Source of the DNA: Amycolatopsis deserti
GTDB lineage: Bacteria > Actinomycetota > Actinomycetes > Mycobacteriales > Pseudonocardiaceae
Length of the DNA: 64,000 bases
Direction: 5' to 3'
Assembly: GCF_014653945.1 (NCBI RefSeq)
Contig: NZ_BNAU01000003.1
Coordinates: 310,001-374,000 of the forward strand
The notes beneath the pieces were generated by a model, which was given only the letters and a program-made list of their open reading frames with translations, searched no databases and was not told where the DNA came from. This document shows, one piece after another, positions 36,601 through 47,716 of the stretch. The stretch's first letter is position 1; the number at the start of each line of letters is the position of its first letter. A program made the translations under genes and the position numbers.

Positions 36601-36683
36601 CACCGCACCTCCTCAGGCATGGCCCCCACGGACGTGCCGCGCGCCGGCCGGTGGGCCCAGGAAGAAAACTGGAAGCGGCTCAT
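36600..36683 (-). CDS. Possible small coupled ORF Y between nuoI and nuoJ
   Basis: 27 codons: [13 protein letters not shown], then ARGTSVGAMPEEVR. ATG 36683 has GAGGAG 8 bases upstream and overlaps the stop of ORF X (ATGA). Its TGA shares one base with the nuoJ ATG. No hydrophobic segment or known family. It may be a true peptide or only a translational bridge carrying ribosomes to nuoJ, whose ribosome-binding site lies inside it. Confidence 0.4.
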   Translation of the reverse strand: MSRFQFSSWAHRPARGTSVGAMPEEVR

Positions 36684-36805
36684 CGGACAGTCTCCTCACC
36701 GGAGCAACCCGAGTCCGGGGCGTTGCCGCGGAACGCGGAGCGCCCCTCGGGCGGATTCGTCCGGCTGCGGATCGACGGGACGCGCAGAAAGACCCGGGCC
36801 GTCAT
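36680..36805 (-). CDS. Possible small coupled ORF X between nuoI and nuoJ
   Basis: 41 codons: [20 protein letters not shown], then [13 protein letters not shown] and [11 protein letters not shown] 36805 overlaps the nuoI stop (ATGA) and its own stop overlaps ORF Y (ATGA). About 85% of third positions are G or C, near but below the neighbouring nuo genes. Basic, no membrane helix, no family recognised. Together X and Y fill the only 200-base gap in the operon. Confidence 0.4.
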   Translation of the reverse strand: MTARVFLRVPSIRSRTNPPEGRSAFRGNAPDSGCSGEETVR

Positions 36806-37368
36806 TGGATCGCCTCCTCGCGGGAGGTTTCCACCGTTTCGCCCGTTGGGATGCCTCTGCCGCGGGCCAGCTCCGGGCCGTGCACGTAGTAGTCCTGCTC
36901 GTCGTCGCCCAGGCGCATTGGGTGCGGGGGTTGCTCCATGCCCGGCAGGAGCGGTGCGAGCAGGTCCTCCTTGGTCCAGATCAGCTTCTGGCGATCATCG
37001 TCCGCCAGTTCGTAGAAGTTGATCATCGTCAGGGAGCGGGTCGGGCAGGCCTCGACGCACAGGCCGCAGCCGATGCACCTCAGGTAGTTGATCTGGTAGT
37101 CCTTGCCGTACCGCTCACCGGGCGAATACCGGGCGTCCTCGGTGTTGTCGCCACCCTCGACGAAGATCGCGTCCGCCGGGCACGCCCACGCGCACAACTC
37201 GCAGCCGACGCACTTCTCCAGCCCGTCCGGGTGCCGGTTGAGCTGGTGCCGCCCGTGGTAGCGCGGCGCGGCCGGGGCGCCGATCTCCGGGTACTCCTCC
37301 GTCGCCACCTTCTTGAACATCGTCCCGAACGTGACGCCGAAACCCTTGATGGGGTCAAACAGTCCCAT
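36802..37368 (-). CDS. nuoI: NADH-quinone oxidoreductase subunit I
   Basis: 188 residues. Two 8-Fe ferredoxin motifs, [12 protein letters not shown] and [12 protein letters not shown], carry clusters N6a and N6b that pass electrons towards NuoB. ATG 37368 has AGGAGGG 7 bases upstream. The C-terminal 50 residues are an acidic extension. Its 5' end overlaps the end of nuoH. Confidence 0.95.
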   Translation of the reverse strand: MGLFDPIKGFGVTFGTMFKKVATEEYPEIGAPAAPRYHGRHQLNRHPDGLEKCVGCELCAWACPADAIFVEGGDNTEDARYSPGERYGKDYQINYLRCIGCGLCVEACPTRSLTMINFYELADDDRQKLIWTKEDLLAPLLPGMEQPPHPMRLGDDEQDYYVHGPELARGRGIPTGETVETSREEAIQ

Positions 37369-38692
37369 CGGAACCCTCCTTCCCGGCGCCCACCTGGGCA
37401 GGCTCCGAAGTCCGACCCGCCACCCGGCGCCGGCGCTTCCCGGCGCCCCGCTCGGGCACCTCGGGCACGCGCAAATCCAACGGCGGCAACGGGAACCCGC
37501 CACCGGTGACCGGCACCGAATCGCCCTCCGCCTGCTTCTTCTCCGGCACCAGCAGCGCGATCGCCACCGCGACCACCACCACGATCGCCCCGCCGATCAG
37601 GATCTGGCCCGTCGAGAGCCCGCCGTTGTTCCGGATCGCGCGGATCGACGAGATGATCACGATCCACACCAGGTTGGCCGGCACCAGGACCTTCCAGCCC
37701 AGCTTCATGAACTGGTCGTAGCGGAACCGCGGCAGCGTCCCGCGCAGCCAGATGAACCCGAACAGCAACGCGAACAGCTTCACCGCGAACCAGATCAGCG
37801 GCAGCCACCCCTGGTTCAGCGGCGAATCCAACCCGACGAACGGGAACATCCAGCCACCGAGGAACAGCGTCGTCGCGAACGCCGAGACGATCACCATGTT
37901 CACGTACTCGGCGAGGAAGAACATCGCGAACTTCATCGACGAGTACTCGGTGTGGAACCCGCCGACCAGCTCCGACTCCGCCTCCGGCAGGTCGAACGGC
38001 GCCCGGTTCGTCTCGCCGACCATCGAGATCAGGTAGATCACGAAACTCGGCAGCAACAGGTAGAAGTACCAGCCGCGGGCCTGCGCCTCGACGATCGCGC
38101 CGGTCGCCAGCGACTGCGAGTACAGCACCACCCCGACGATCGACAGGCCCATCGCGATCTCGTAGGAGATCACCTGCGCCGCCGACCGCAGCCCGCCGAG
38201 CAGCGGGTACGGCGACCCGGACGACCACCCGGCGAGCACGATCCCGTACACCCCGACCGACGAGCAGGCCAGGATCACCAGCACGCCGACCGGCAGGTCG
38301 ACCAGCTGCAACACGGTCTGCTCACCGAAGATCGACACCCGCGGCCCGAACGGGATCGCGGCCAGCGCGATCAGCGCGGGCACCGCGGACAGCACCGGCG
38401 CCAGGAAGTACACCTTCCGGTCGGCGCCGTCCGGGATGATCTGCTCCTTGAACGGCAGCTTGATCGCGTCCGCCAGCGACTGGAAGTACCCGCCGGGGCC
38501 GACGCGGTTCGGGCCGGGCCGGTTCTGCATCCGGCCGATCGCCTTGCGCTCCCACACGATGAGGAAGATCGTCAGGAGCGGCCCGATCAGCAGGACCACG
38601 ACCGTCTTGAGCAGGATCAGCCACCACGGGTCGTCCGCGAGCAGCTCCGCCCTGGTCATCTGCTCAGGAACCTGAGCAACCAACGGTGTCAT
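37355..38692 (-). CDS. nuoH: NADH-quinone oxidoreductase subunit H
   Basis: 445 residues, eight-helix quinone-site subunit. Landmarks are [20 protein letters not shown] and [19 protein letters not shown] with [12 protein letters not shown], and [19 protein letters not shown] basic C-terminal tail of about 60 residues is common in actinobacteria. ATG 38692 overlaps the nuoG stop (ATGA). Confidence 0.95.
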   Translation of the reverse strand: MTPLVAQVPEQMTRAELLADDPWWLILLKTVVVLLIGPLLTIFLIVWERKAIGRMQNRPGPNRVGPGGYFQSLADAIKLPFKEQIIPDGADRKVYFLAPVLSAVPALIALAAIPFGPRVSIFGEQTVLQLVDLPVGVLVILACSSVGVYGIVLAGWSSGSPYPLLGGLRSAAQVISYEIAMGLSIVGVVLYSQSLATGAIVEAQARGWYFYLLLPSFVIYLISMVGETNRAPFDLPEAESELVGGFHTEYSSMKFAMFFLAEYVNMVIVSAFATTLFLGGWMFPFVGLDSPLNQGWLPLIWFAVKLFALLFGFIWLRGTLPRFRYDQFMKLGWKVLVPANLVWIVIISSIRAIRNNGGLSTGQILIGGAIVVVVAVAIALLVPEKKQAEGDSVPVTGGGFPLPPLDLRVPEVPERGAGKRRRRVAGRTSEPAQVGAGKEGSDGTV

Positions 38693-41153
38693 CGCCGCAC
38701 TCCCTCGATGTTGACGACCGCCCCGTGGCCGGCGCCGAGCGTCGGGCGCAGCCGCGAGCCGTCGGAGTTGCCCGGCAGCCACACCACGTCGTCCGGCAGG
38801 TCGGCGATCTCGACCGGCAGCGTGATCGCGCCCCGCTCGGTCGACACCGTCACCTCGTCACCGAGCTCCGCCGCGGTCTTCGCCGACACCCGGGCCACCA
38901 CCCTCCGCGCGGTCCCGGCCAGGTGCGGCTCGTCCGCCTGCAGCGAGCCCTCGTCCAGCAGCTGCCGCCAGCTCGCCAGCCGCGCCTGCCCCGGCCCGAC
39001 CTCGGCGGCCGCGCGCGCGGCACCGGACTCCCAGAACTTGCCGTGCGAGGCGCCCGACGAGCCGAGCCGGGCGAAGTCGGCGTACGCGGCCGCCGGGGTC
39101 TGGGTGAACAGGTCCGCGTCCATCTCGACGGCGAGCGTGTCCAGCACCCGGCAGTCCGGCAGGGCGCCGGTGCCCTCGAGCGTCGCGTCGAACACGCGGC
39201 GCCGGCCCTCCCAGTTGACGAAGCTGCCGGACTTCTCGACCACCGGTGCGATCGGCAGGACCACGTCCGCGTGCTCGGTGACCGTGCTCGCCCGCATCTC
39301 CAGGCTCACCACGAACTCCGCCCGCGACAGCGCCCGCCGCGCCAGCTCCGGGTCCGGCAGGTCGTCCAGGTCCACGCCGCCGACGACCACGCCGGACAGG
39401 TACCCGCCGGCCAGCGCGCCGACGATGTCGTTAGTGTCACGCCCCGGCTCGGCCGGCACCGACACCCCCCACGCCGCCTCGACCTCGGCGCGCGCCGCGT
39501 CGTCGGTCACCGGGCGGCCGCCGGGCAGCAGCGTCGGGGCGACACCGGCGTCCAGCGCGCCACGCTCCCCCGCCCGGCGCGGGATCCACGCGACCTTCGC
39601 GCCGGTCCGCGCGGCCAGCCGCCGCACCGCGGCGAACAGGCCCGGCACCTCGGCCGCCCGCTCGCCGACCAGCACGACCGCGCCGTCCGCGCCCAGCGCC
39701 GACTCGACGTCCGGCGCGTGCTCCGGAATGCCGTCCAGCGCCGCGGCCTCCGAGCCGGGCACGCACGCGAGCAGCTCGCCGGAGGTCTTGCGCACGGACG
39801 GCGTCGTCCACTGTCCCAAGTGGACTACGCGGGCGCGGTTCTTGCGGGCGGCCTTGCGCAGCCGGAGGAAGACGATCGGCGCCTCCTCCTCGGGCTCGAA
39901 CGCCACGCACAGCACCGTCGGCGCGTTCTCGATCGCGCCGAACGTGACGCCGTGTTCCGGCGTCGTGCCCGCCACTTCGGCGGCGAGGAAGTCCAGCTCC
40001 TCCGGCGAGTGCGCCCGCGCCCGGAAGTCGATGTCGTTGGTGCGCAACGCGACCCGGGCGAACTTCGCGTAGGAGTAGGCGTCCTCCAGGGTCAGCCGGC
40101 CGCCCGCGAGGACCGCGGCGCCGCGGCTGTCCCGGGCCTTCGCCAGCCCCTCGGCGGCGACCCGCAGCGCCTCGGTCCACGGCGCTTCCCGCAGCTCACC
40201 GGAGGCGTCGCGCACCAGCGGCCGCCGGATCCGGTCCGCCGCCGTGGCGTACCGGAACGCGAAGCGGCCCTTGTCGCAGATCCACTCCTCGTTGACCTCC
40301 GGGTCGTTCGCGGCGAGCTTGCGCATCACCTTGCCGCGCCGGTAGTCGGTGCGCTCCGCGCAGCCGGACGAGCAGTGCTCGCACACGCTGGGCGCGGACA
40401 CCAGGTCGAAGGGCCGCGACCGGAAGCGGTACTGCGCGCTGGTCAGCGCCCCGACCGGGCAGATCTGGATGGTGTTGCCGGAGAAGTACGACTGGAACGG
40501 CGCGCCCGACGACGTGCGCGACGCGAGGTCGAACACGTCCGCCGTTTCGGCCGTGCCGATCTGCTGGTGCGCGCCGCGCTCCAGCAGGTCGATGAACGGG
40601 TCGCCGGCGATCTGCGCGGAGAACCGCGTGCACCGCTGGCACAGCACGCACCGCTCGCGGTCGAGCAGCACCTGCGTGGAGATCGGCAGCGGCTTGGGGA
40701 ACGTGCGCTTGGTGTCGCGGAACCGCGAGTCGGCGCGGCCGTGCGCCATCGCCTGGTTCTGCAGCGGGCACTCACCGCCCTTGTCGCACACCGGGCAGTC
40801 CAGCGGGTGGTTGATGAGCAGCAGCTCCATCACGCCCTGCTGGGCCTTGTCCGCGACCGGCGAGGTGAGCTGGGTCTTGACGACCATCCCGTCGGCGACC
40901 GTCATCGTGCACGACGCCTGCGGTTTCGGCATCGGCCGCCCGCCCATCTCGACCTCGACGAGGCACTGGCGGCAGGCCCCGGCCGGGTCGAGCAGCGGGT
41001 GGTCGCAGAACCGCGGGATCACCGTGCCGAGCCGCTCCGCGGTGCGGATCAGCAGCTCGCCCTTGGGCGCGATGACCTCTTCGCCGTCGATGGTCAGCTT
41101 GACGTGACCTTCCGGGACCGGCGTCTCGGTCTTGGGGTTCTCTGGCGCGATCG

Positions 41154-41157
<4 letters not shown>
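38689..41157 (-). CDS. nuoG: NADH-quinone oxidoreductase subunit G
   Basis: 822 residues. N-terminal 2Fe-2S ferredoxin domain ([21 protein letters not shown], in parts near 40-60), the His-Cys segment [18 protein letters not shown], and the cluster-bearing [11 protein letters not shown] and CEHCSSGC. A molybdopterin-oxidoreductase-like domain follows. It relays electrons from NuoF. ATG 41157 overlaps the nuoF stop (ATGA); an upstream GTG at 41196 is open but lies inside nuoF. Confidence 0.95.
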
Positions 41158-42430
<1,273 letters not shown>

Positions 42431-42434
<4 letters not shown>

Positions 42435-43168
42435 TTCTTCTCCACCTCCGGCAACGGCACGTCGTCCGCCATGACCGGGGCGGTCCAGCCCCGCTCCTGC
42501 GCGATCCGCGCACCCATCAGGGTTTCCGGCGCCTGGGACGGTCCGTCCACCTGCGCCCGGTAGGTCTGCTCGTCCTCCGGGAAGAACCCGGCCAGCTGCA
42601 GCTCGGCGCTCTTGAAGTCGCCCAGCGGCGCCCCGCGCGAAGGCTGCGGCTTCTCCCCGCGGCGCAACGCGTCGACCAGCTCCACCGCGCTGTCCGGCGT
42701 CTGCTTGTCGTAGTACTCGTAGTTGACCTGCAGCACCGGCGCGAGGTCGCAGGCGGCCAGGCACTCGGCGTGCTCCAGCGTGATCGACCCCGGCTCGCCC
42801 GGAGTGCCCGCGGTTTCCTCGTGCCCCAGCGGTTTCCCGTCCTCGCCCAGGTGCTCCTGCAGCGTGCGGTAGATCGCGTCGCCGCCGAGCGCCGCGCACA
42901 GCGTGTTCGTGCACACGCTCACCAGGTGCTCGCCGCACGGCTTGCGCTTGTACATGGTGTAGAACGTGACGACCGCACTGACCTCGGCCTCGGACAGCCC
43001 GAGCTGCTGGGCGCAGAACGTCACGCCCTCCTGGCTGACGAACCCCTGCACCGACTGCACCAGGTGCAGCATCGGCAGCAGCGCCGACCGGGACTGCGGG
43101 TAGCGGGCCATCAGCTCCCGCGCCTTGGCCACGGTGTCCGCGTCGAACAGTTCCTTCGCTTGGGTCAT
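42431..43168 (-). CDS. nuoE: NADH-quinone oxidoreductase subunit E
   Basis: 245 residues. Thioredoxin-like 2Fe-2S subunit with [13 protein letters not shown] and [17 protein letters not shown] supplying the four cluster Cys. An extension of about 80 residues follows the core, as in other actinobacterial NuoE. It is usually paired with NuoF in NADH oxidation. ATG 43168 overlaps the nuoD stop (ATGA). Confidence 0.95.
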
Positions 43169-44547
43169 CGATCCACTCCGCCCATGACCGGGTCCACGGA
43201 CGCGACCGCCGCGATCACGTCCGCCACCAGGCCGCCCTCTGACATCGCCGGCAGGGACTGCAGGTTGACGAAACTCGGTTCCCGGACGTGCACGCGCATC
43301 GGCCGGGTGCCGCCGTCGGAAACGAGGTGGAAGCCCAGCTCGCCGCGCGGCGACTCGACCGTCGAGTAGACCTGCCCCGACGGCACCTTGAAGCCCTCCG
43401 TGACCAGCTTGAAGTGGTGGATCAGCGACTCCATCGACTGGCCCATGATCTTGCGGACGTGCTCGAGCGAGTTGCCCATGCCGTCGCTGGAGATCGACAA
43501 CTGCGCCGGCCACGCGACCTTGCGGTCCTCCACCATGACCGGGCCCGGCTCGATCATCTTCAGGCACTGCCGGATGATCCGCAGCGACTGGTGCATCTCC
43601 TCGACCCGGCACAGGTACCGGCCCCAGCAGTCGGCCTCGGTGGAGGTCGGCACGTCGAACTCGAACTCGTCGTAGCGCGAGTACGGCTGGATCTTGCGCA
43701 GGTCCCACGGCAGGCCCGCGGACCGCAGCACCGGGCCGGTGACGCCGAGCGCGAGGCACGCGTCGACCGGCAGGTACCCGACGCCCTTGAGCCGGTTGCG
43801 CCAGATCGGCTGGCCGGTGAACAGCTTGTCGTACAGGGGAAGGCGCTCGTCCATCACCTTGACGAACTCGCTCACCTTCTCCTTCCAGTCGGTCGGCAGG
43901 TCCTGCGCGACGCCGCCGGGGCGGATGAACGCGTGGTTCATGCGCAGCCCGGTCAGGTACTCCAGCAGGTGCAGGACCTCTTCCCGCTCGCGGAACCCGA
44001 AGGTCATCGCGGTGGTGGCGCCCAGCTCCATGCCGCCGGTGGCGATGTAGACCAGGTGCGAGCCGATGCGGTTGATCTCGCAGAGCATGACGCGGATCAG
44101 CTCGGCGCGGCGCGGGGCCTGGATGCCGAGCAGCTTCTCCACGCCCAGGCAGTAGCCCAGCTCGTTGAACAGCGGGGACAGGTAGTCCATGCGCGTCACG
44201 AAGGTGACGCCCTGGGTCCAGGTCCGGTACTCGCAGTTCTTCTCGATGCCGGTGTGCAGGTAGCCGATGACCGACCGCAGCTGGGTGACGGTCTCGCCCT
44301 CCAGCTCCAGCACGAGCCGGAGCACGCCGTGCGTCGACGGGTGCTGCGGGCCCATGTTGATGACGATCCGCTCGTCGTGCTGGGCGTCCTCCAGCACGTC
44401 GTCCCAGTCACCGCCGCTGACGTGGTAGATGCGGCCTTCGGTGGTGTCGCGGGATTCGGCGTACTCGGCGGTGCTGTCCGCGCTGTCGCGGCCGGCGTCG
44501 GTGGTGTCCGTACCGGTGCTGACGTCCGCGATTCGATCGGTAGTCAC
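43165..44547 (-). CDS. nuoD: NADH-quinone oxidoreductase subunit D
   Basis: 460 residues. 49-kDa quinone-site subunit: [22 protein letters not shown] (in parts near 65-85), [24 protein letters not shown] and [16 protein letters not shown]. The N-terminal 40 residues are a variable acidic stretch. GTG 44547 overlaps the nuoC stop (GTGA). Confidence 0.95.
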   Translation of the reverse strand: MTTDRIADVSTGTDTTDAGRDSADSTAEYAESRDTTEGRIYHVSGGDWDDVLEDAQHDERIVINMGPQHPSTHGVLRLVLELEGETVTQLRSVIGYLHTGIEKNCEYRTWTQGVTFVTRMDYLSPLFNELGYCLGVEKLLGIQAPRRAELIRVMLCEINRIGSHLVYIATGGMELGATTAMTFGFREREEVLHLLEYLTGLRMNHAFIRPGGVAQDLPTDWKEKVSEFVKVMDERLPLYDKLFTGQPIWRNRLKGVGYLPVDACLALGVTGPVLRSAGLPWDLRKIQPYSRYDEFEFDVPTSTEADCWGRYLCRVEEMHQSLRIIRQCLKMIEPGPVMVEDRKVAWPAQLSISSDGMGNSLEHVRKIMGQSMESLIHHFKLVTEGFKVPSGQVYSTVESPRGELGFHLVSDGGTRPMRVHVREPSFVNLQSLPAMSEGGLVADVIAAVASVDPVMGGVDR

Positions 44548-45296
44548 GAGTACGACCTCCGCTGATCGGGGGGCGGGATCTCCGCGCCCTTGTACTCCAC
44601 CGGGATCCCGCCGAGCGGGTAGTCCTTGCGCTGCGGGTGACCGTCCCAGTCGTCCGGCATCAGGATCCGGGTCAGGGCCGGGTGGCCGTCGTAGACGATG
44701 CCGAACAGGTCCCACGCCTCGCGTTCCTGCCAGTCGGCCGTCGGGTAGACCTCCACAATGGACGGGACGTGCGCGTCCTCGATGTCGACCGCGACCTCCA
44801 GCCGGATGCGCCGCCGGTAGGTCATCGACGTCAGGTGGTACACCGAGTGCAGCCGCTGCGGCACGTCCGGCCCGTAGTCCACACCGGACACCGAGCTGCA
44901 CAGCTCGAACCGCAGGCCGGCGTCGTCGCGCAGGATCCGGCACATCGCGACCAGGTGCGCGCGGTCCACGTAGAGGGTGATCTCGCCGCGGTCGACGGTC
45001 ACCTGGTGCACCGCCTCGGCGGGCACGTCGTTCTCGGCCAGCGCGGCGAAGAACTGGTCGGCGAACTCGTCGAACCAGCCGCCGTAGGGCCGTTCCGCCG
45101 GTGGCGGCAGGTAGGCCGGCAGCCGAAGCCCGCCGTAGCCGGAGGTGTCACCGCTGTCCGAGACGCCGAACATGCCGCGGCGCTCGCGGCCGGCGACGAT
45201 CGGTTGCGCCGGGCGCGGTCCACTCGGCTCCAGGCCGGTGTCCGGGCGCTGGGCGCTGGACTGTTCGCCGCCGGTCTCGGGGTTCTCTTCAGCCAT
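44544..45296 (-). CDS. nuoC: NADH-quinone oxidoreductase subunit C
   Basis: 250 residues. 30-kDa subunit with the signature [20 protein letters not shown] and [11 protein letters not shown]. About 60 residues of Pro/Gly-rich N-terminal extension precede the fold. It lies 6 bases after nuoB and overlaps nuoD. It helps dock the quinone module. Confidence 0.94.
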   Translation of the reverse strand: MAEENPETGGEQSSAQRPDTGLEPSGPRPAQPIVAGRERRGMFGVSDSGDTSGYGGLRLPAYLPPPAERPYGGWFDEFADQFFAALAENDVPAEAVHQVTVDRGEITLYVDRAHLVAMCRILRDDAGLRFELCSSVSGVDYGPDVPQRLHSVYHLTSMTYRRRIRLEVAVDIEDAHVPSIVEVYPTADWQEREAWDLFGIVYDGHPALTRILMPDDWDGHPQRKDYPLGGIPVEYKGAEIPPPDQRRSYS

Positions 45297-45302
45297 GCCG
45301 CA

Positions 45303-45845
45303 TCACTTCTTCGCGTACTTGATCGACGACGGGATCAGCTCGGTCTGGTGCCCGGCCAGTGCCGCGGCGCGGCGCGGCCCGAGCGGCTCGTCCTGGATCT
45401 TGGCGTGCAGCTTGAGGATCGCGTCCAGCAGCATCTCCGGGCGCGGCGGGCAGCCCGGCAGGTACATGTCGACCGGCACGATGTGGTCCACGCCCTGCAC
45501 GACCGCGTAGTTGTTGAACATGCCGCCGGAGGAGGCGCAGACGCCCATCGCCAGCACCCACTTCGGCTCGGCCATCTGGTCGTAGATCTGCCGCAGGACC
45601 GGGGCCATCTTCTGCGTGACCCGGCCGGCGACGATCATCAGGTCGGCCTGGCGCGGGGTGGCGGAAAAGCGCTCCATGCCGAAGCGGGCGATGTCGTAGC
45701 GCGAGCCGCCGACGGTCATCATCTCGATCGCGCAGCAGGCGAGCCCGAAGGTGGCCGGCCACAGCGAGTTCTTGCGCGCCCAGTTGACCAGCTTCTCCAG
45801 GCTGGCCAGCAGGATGCCGTTGGGGAGCTGCTCTTCGAGTCCCAT
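45303..45845 (-). CDS. nuoB: NADH-quinone oxidoreductase subunit B
   Basis: 180 residues. Carries cluster N2, the electron donor to quinone: [21 protein letters not shown] and [18 protein letters not shown] give the conserved adjacent Cys pair and the two distal Cys. ATG 45845, 12 bases after nuoA. Confidence 0.96.
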   Translation of the reverse strand: MGLEEQLPNGILLASLEKLVNWARKNSLWPATFGLACCAIEMMTVGGSRYDIARFGMERFSATPRQADLMIVAGRVTQKMAPVLRQIYDQMAEPKWVLAMGVCASSGGMFNNYAVVQGVDHIVPVDMYLPGCPPRPEMLLDAILKLHAKIQDEPLGPRRAAALAGHQTELIPSSIKYAKK

Positions 45846-45857
45846 GACGTCCCTCCC

Positions 45858-46268
45858 CTAGTTCCAGTCGAGCCCGCCGCGACGCCAGACGTAGGCGTAG
45901 GCGAAGCCGACGGTCGCGATGAACAAGACGATCTCCACCAGGCCGAACAGGCCGAGCGCGTCCGCCGAGACGGCGAACGGGTAGAGGAAGACCATTTCGA
46001 TGTCGAACAGGATGAACAGCATCGCGGTGATGTAGTAGGCGACCGGCATGCGGCCGCCACCCACCAGCGGCTGCGGGGACGGTTCGATCCCGCACTCGTA
46101 GGCCATCTGCTTCGCCCGGTTGTACCGGCGCGGGCCCACCAGCGGGCCGAGCAGCACGGAGAACACCGCGAAACCCGCGGCAAGGACGAACAACAGGACC
46201 AGCGGCAGGTACATCTCCAGCCCCGGGGACGAGGCCGCCTGCGCGAGGGGGAACTGCGACATCAGCAC
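45858..46268 (-). CDS. nuoA: NADH-quinone oxidoreductase subunit A, first gene of nuo operon
   Basis: 136 residues, three membrane helices, with the family signature YECGIEPSPQP and FILFDIEMVFLYPFAV. The start is GTG 46268 (GGAAAGGA 11 bases upstream) or ATG 46262. It is the promoter-proximal gene of the 14-gene operon; two Rex-type operators lie 41 and 73 bases upstream. Confidence 0.93.
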   Translation of the reverse strand: MLMSQFPLAQAASSPGLEMYLPLVLLFVLAAGFAVFSVLLGPLVGPRRYNRAKQMAYECGIEPSPQPLVGGGRMPVAYYITAMLFILFDIEMVFLYPFAVSADALGLFGLVEIVLFIATVGFAYAYVWRRGGLDWN

Positions 46269-46308
46269 GGTGATTGCCGTCCTTTCCGCGCCGTTGCGAA
46301 CGTGCCGC

Positions 46309-46326
46309 TTGTGAAACTGTTCACAA
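46309..46326. promoter_or_regulatory. Rex-type operator, nuoA-proximal
   Basis: TTGTGAA-ACTG-TTCACAA, a perfect 7+7 inverted repeat matching the Rex consensus TTGTGAA-N4-TTCACAA. Rex is an NADH/NAD-sensing repressor that controls respiratory genes in Streptomyces and Firmicutes. It lies in the leader of nuoA. Confidence 0.85.
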
Positions 46327-46340
46327 TCTCCGTTGCGGGG

Positions 46341-46358
46341 TTGTGAAGCGGTTCACAA
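46341..46358. promoter_or_regulatory. Rex-type operator, nuoA-distal
   Basis: TTGTGAA-GCGG-TTCACAA, a second perfect copy 32 bases centre to centre from the first, about three helical turns, so both face the same side of DNA. A possible minus-strand -10 hexamer TATGCT (46364-46359) directly abuts it. Confidence 0.85.
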
Positions 46359-46407
46359 AGCATAGGGGCAGTGTAGGACGTGGCTCACATTGTTGTCGCG
46401 GGGTGTT

Positions 46408-46426
46408 TCGGGTAAGGCGACCCTAA
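46408..46426. promoter_or_regulatory. Possible IdeR/DmdR iron box
   Basis: TCGGGTAAGGCGACCCTAA matches 15 of 19 positions of the iron-box consensus TWAGGTWAGSCTWACCTWA. It lies about 140 bases upstream of nuoA. The iron-rich complex I would be a sensible target, but one imperfect site is weak evidence. Confidence 0.35.
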
Positions 46427-46630
46427 CCGGGAGATGCCCTGGTGGACGGCCATAAGCCCGAGACCAGCACGAAAAGGATCTTCCCGATCACGCAACGGAG
46501 AAGTGGTGTGACGCAACCCACGGTGAGTGGGCGCAACCGGCGCCGCTTGCGAGCCAGATCACGCCCCCGGACATGTGACGGAGGTCATCCCGACGCGCGT
46601 GATGACCTCCGGTGGACGGCGCCTGGCGCA

Positions 46631-47641
46631 CTAGCGGCGGAGCGGGGCGCCGGCCTCGTGGAGGTGCCGCAGCGCCTGCGCCCAGGAGCCGACCAGGCCG
46701 GTCTCCGAGTACGGCACCCCGATCTCGGCGCAGTACTGCCGCACGATCGGCTGCGCGTGACGCAGGTGCGGCGTCGGCATGCTGGGGAACAGGTGGTGCT
46801 CGATCTGGTAGTTCAGCCCGCCCATCGCGATGTCGACGAACCGGCCGCCGCGCACGTTGCGGGACGTGAGCACCTGCCGTCGCAGGAAGTCCGGCCGGTC
46901 GTCGCCGGTCAGGGTCGGCATGCCCTTGTGGTTCGGCGCGAAGATCGATCCCAGGTAGACGCCCCACAGCCCCTGGTGGACGGCGATGAACACCAGCGCC
47001 TTCACCGGCGACAGCACCAGGAACACCGCGCCCAGGTACACCGCGAAGTGCGTGAACAGCAGACCCGCCTCCAGCCACCGGTGCTTCAGTCCGGGCTTGA
47101 GCACCGCGCGGATGCCCGACCAGTGCAGGTTCAGGCCCTCCAGCGTGAGCAGCGGGAAGAACAGGACCGCCTGGTGGCGGCCGATGAACCGGGGCAGGCC
47201 GCGGCTGGCCCTGGCCTGGCCCTGCGACCAGACGAGGATGTCCGGCGCCACGTCCGGGTCGAGCTCCTCGTGGTTGGGGTTGGCGTGGTGGCGGGTGTGC
47301 TTGTCCATCCACCAGCCGTAGCTCAGGCCGATGCCGAGGTTGCCGGCCAGCAGCCCGGCGATCTCGCTCGGGCGGCGGGTGCGGAAGACCTGCCGGTGCG
47401 CGAGGTCGTGCGACAGCAGGGCGATCTGGCCGAACAGGACGGCCAGCAACACGGCGACGACCAGCGTCGCCCAGGAGTCGCCGAGCCAGGCGAACAACGT
47501 CCAGGAGTAGCCGAACAGCGCGATCACGACGGCGGCGCGCAGGGCGTAGTAGCCGGGGCGCCGGTTCAGCAGGCCGGCCTGCTTGATGCGCTGGGACAGC
47601 AGGGCGAAGTCACTGCCGGTGTCGGCTTGTGTGGTGGGCAC
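46631..47641 (-). CDS. Membrane fatty acid desaturase
   Basis: 336 residues with the three His boxes of membrane di-iron desaturases: LSHDLAHR, HTRHHANPNHEE and YQIEHHLFPSMP, embedded in hydrophobic segments. It introduces a double bond into an acyl chain, probably acting on lipid-bound or CoA-bound fatty acids. The last box with Gln-Ile-Glu resembles front-end/acyl-lipid desaturases (DesA3-like). The start at GTG 47641 lacks a good ribosome-binding site, so the true start is uncertain. Confidence 0.87.
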   Translation of the reverse strand: MPTTQADTGSDFALLSQRIKQAGLLNRRPGYYALRAAVVIALFGYSWTLFAWLGDSWATLVVAVLLAVLFGQIALLSHDLAHRQVFRTRRPSEIAGLLAGNLGIGLSYGWWMDKHTRHHANPNHEELDPDVAPDILVWSQGQARASRGLPRFIGRHQAVLFFPLLTLEGLNLHWSGIRAVLKPGLKHRWLEAGLLFTHFAVYLGAVFLVLSPVKALVFIAVHQGLWGVYLGSIFAPNHKGMPTLTGDDRPDFLRRQVLTSRNVRGGRFVDIAMGGLNYQIEHHLFPSMPTPHLRHAQPIVRQYCAEIGVPYSETGLVGSWAQALRHLHEAGAPLRR

Positions 47642-47716
47642 CCACCGAGTCTGTTGCGCCGCGGGAAGATCCGGCAGCCTGCGCGCACCCGGAGGCGCGG
47701 TGGGGCTGCCCCCACC

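Larger units (their letters stand above)
46269..46630. promoter_or_regulatory. nuo promoter region, 362 bases without a gene
   Basis: Between nuoA and the desaturase 3' end; both are on the minus strand. It holds the two Rex-type operators, a possible iron box at 46408-46426 and otherwise no supported gene. The bases from about 46440 to 46630 show nothing I can name; the desaturase transcript must end here, but no classical terminator is evident. Confidence 0.6.
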
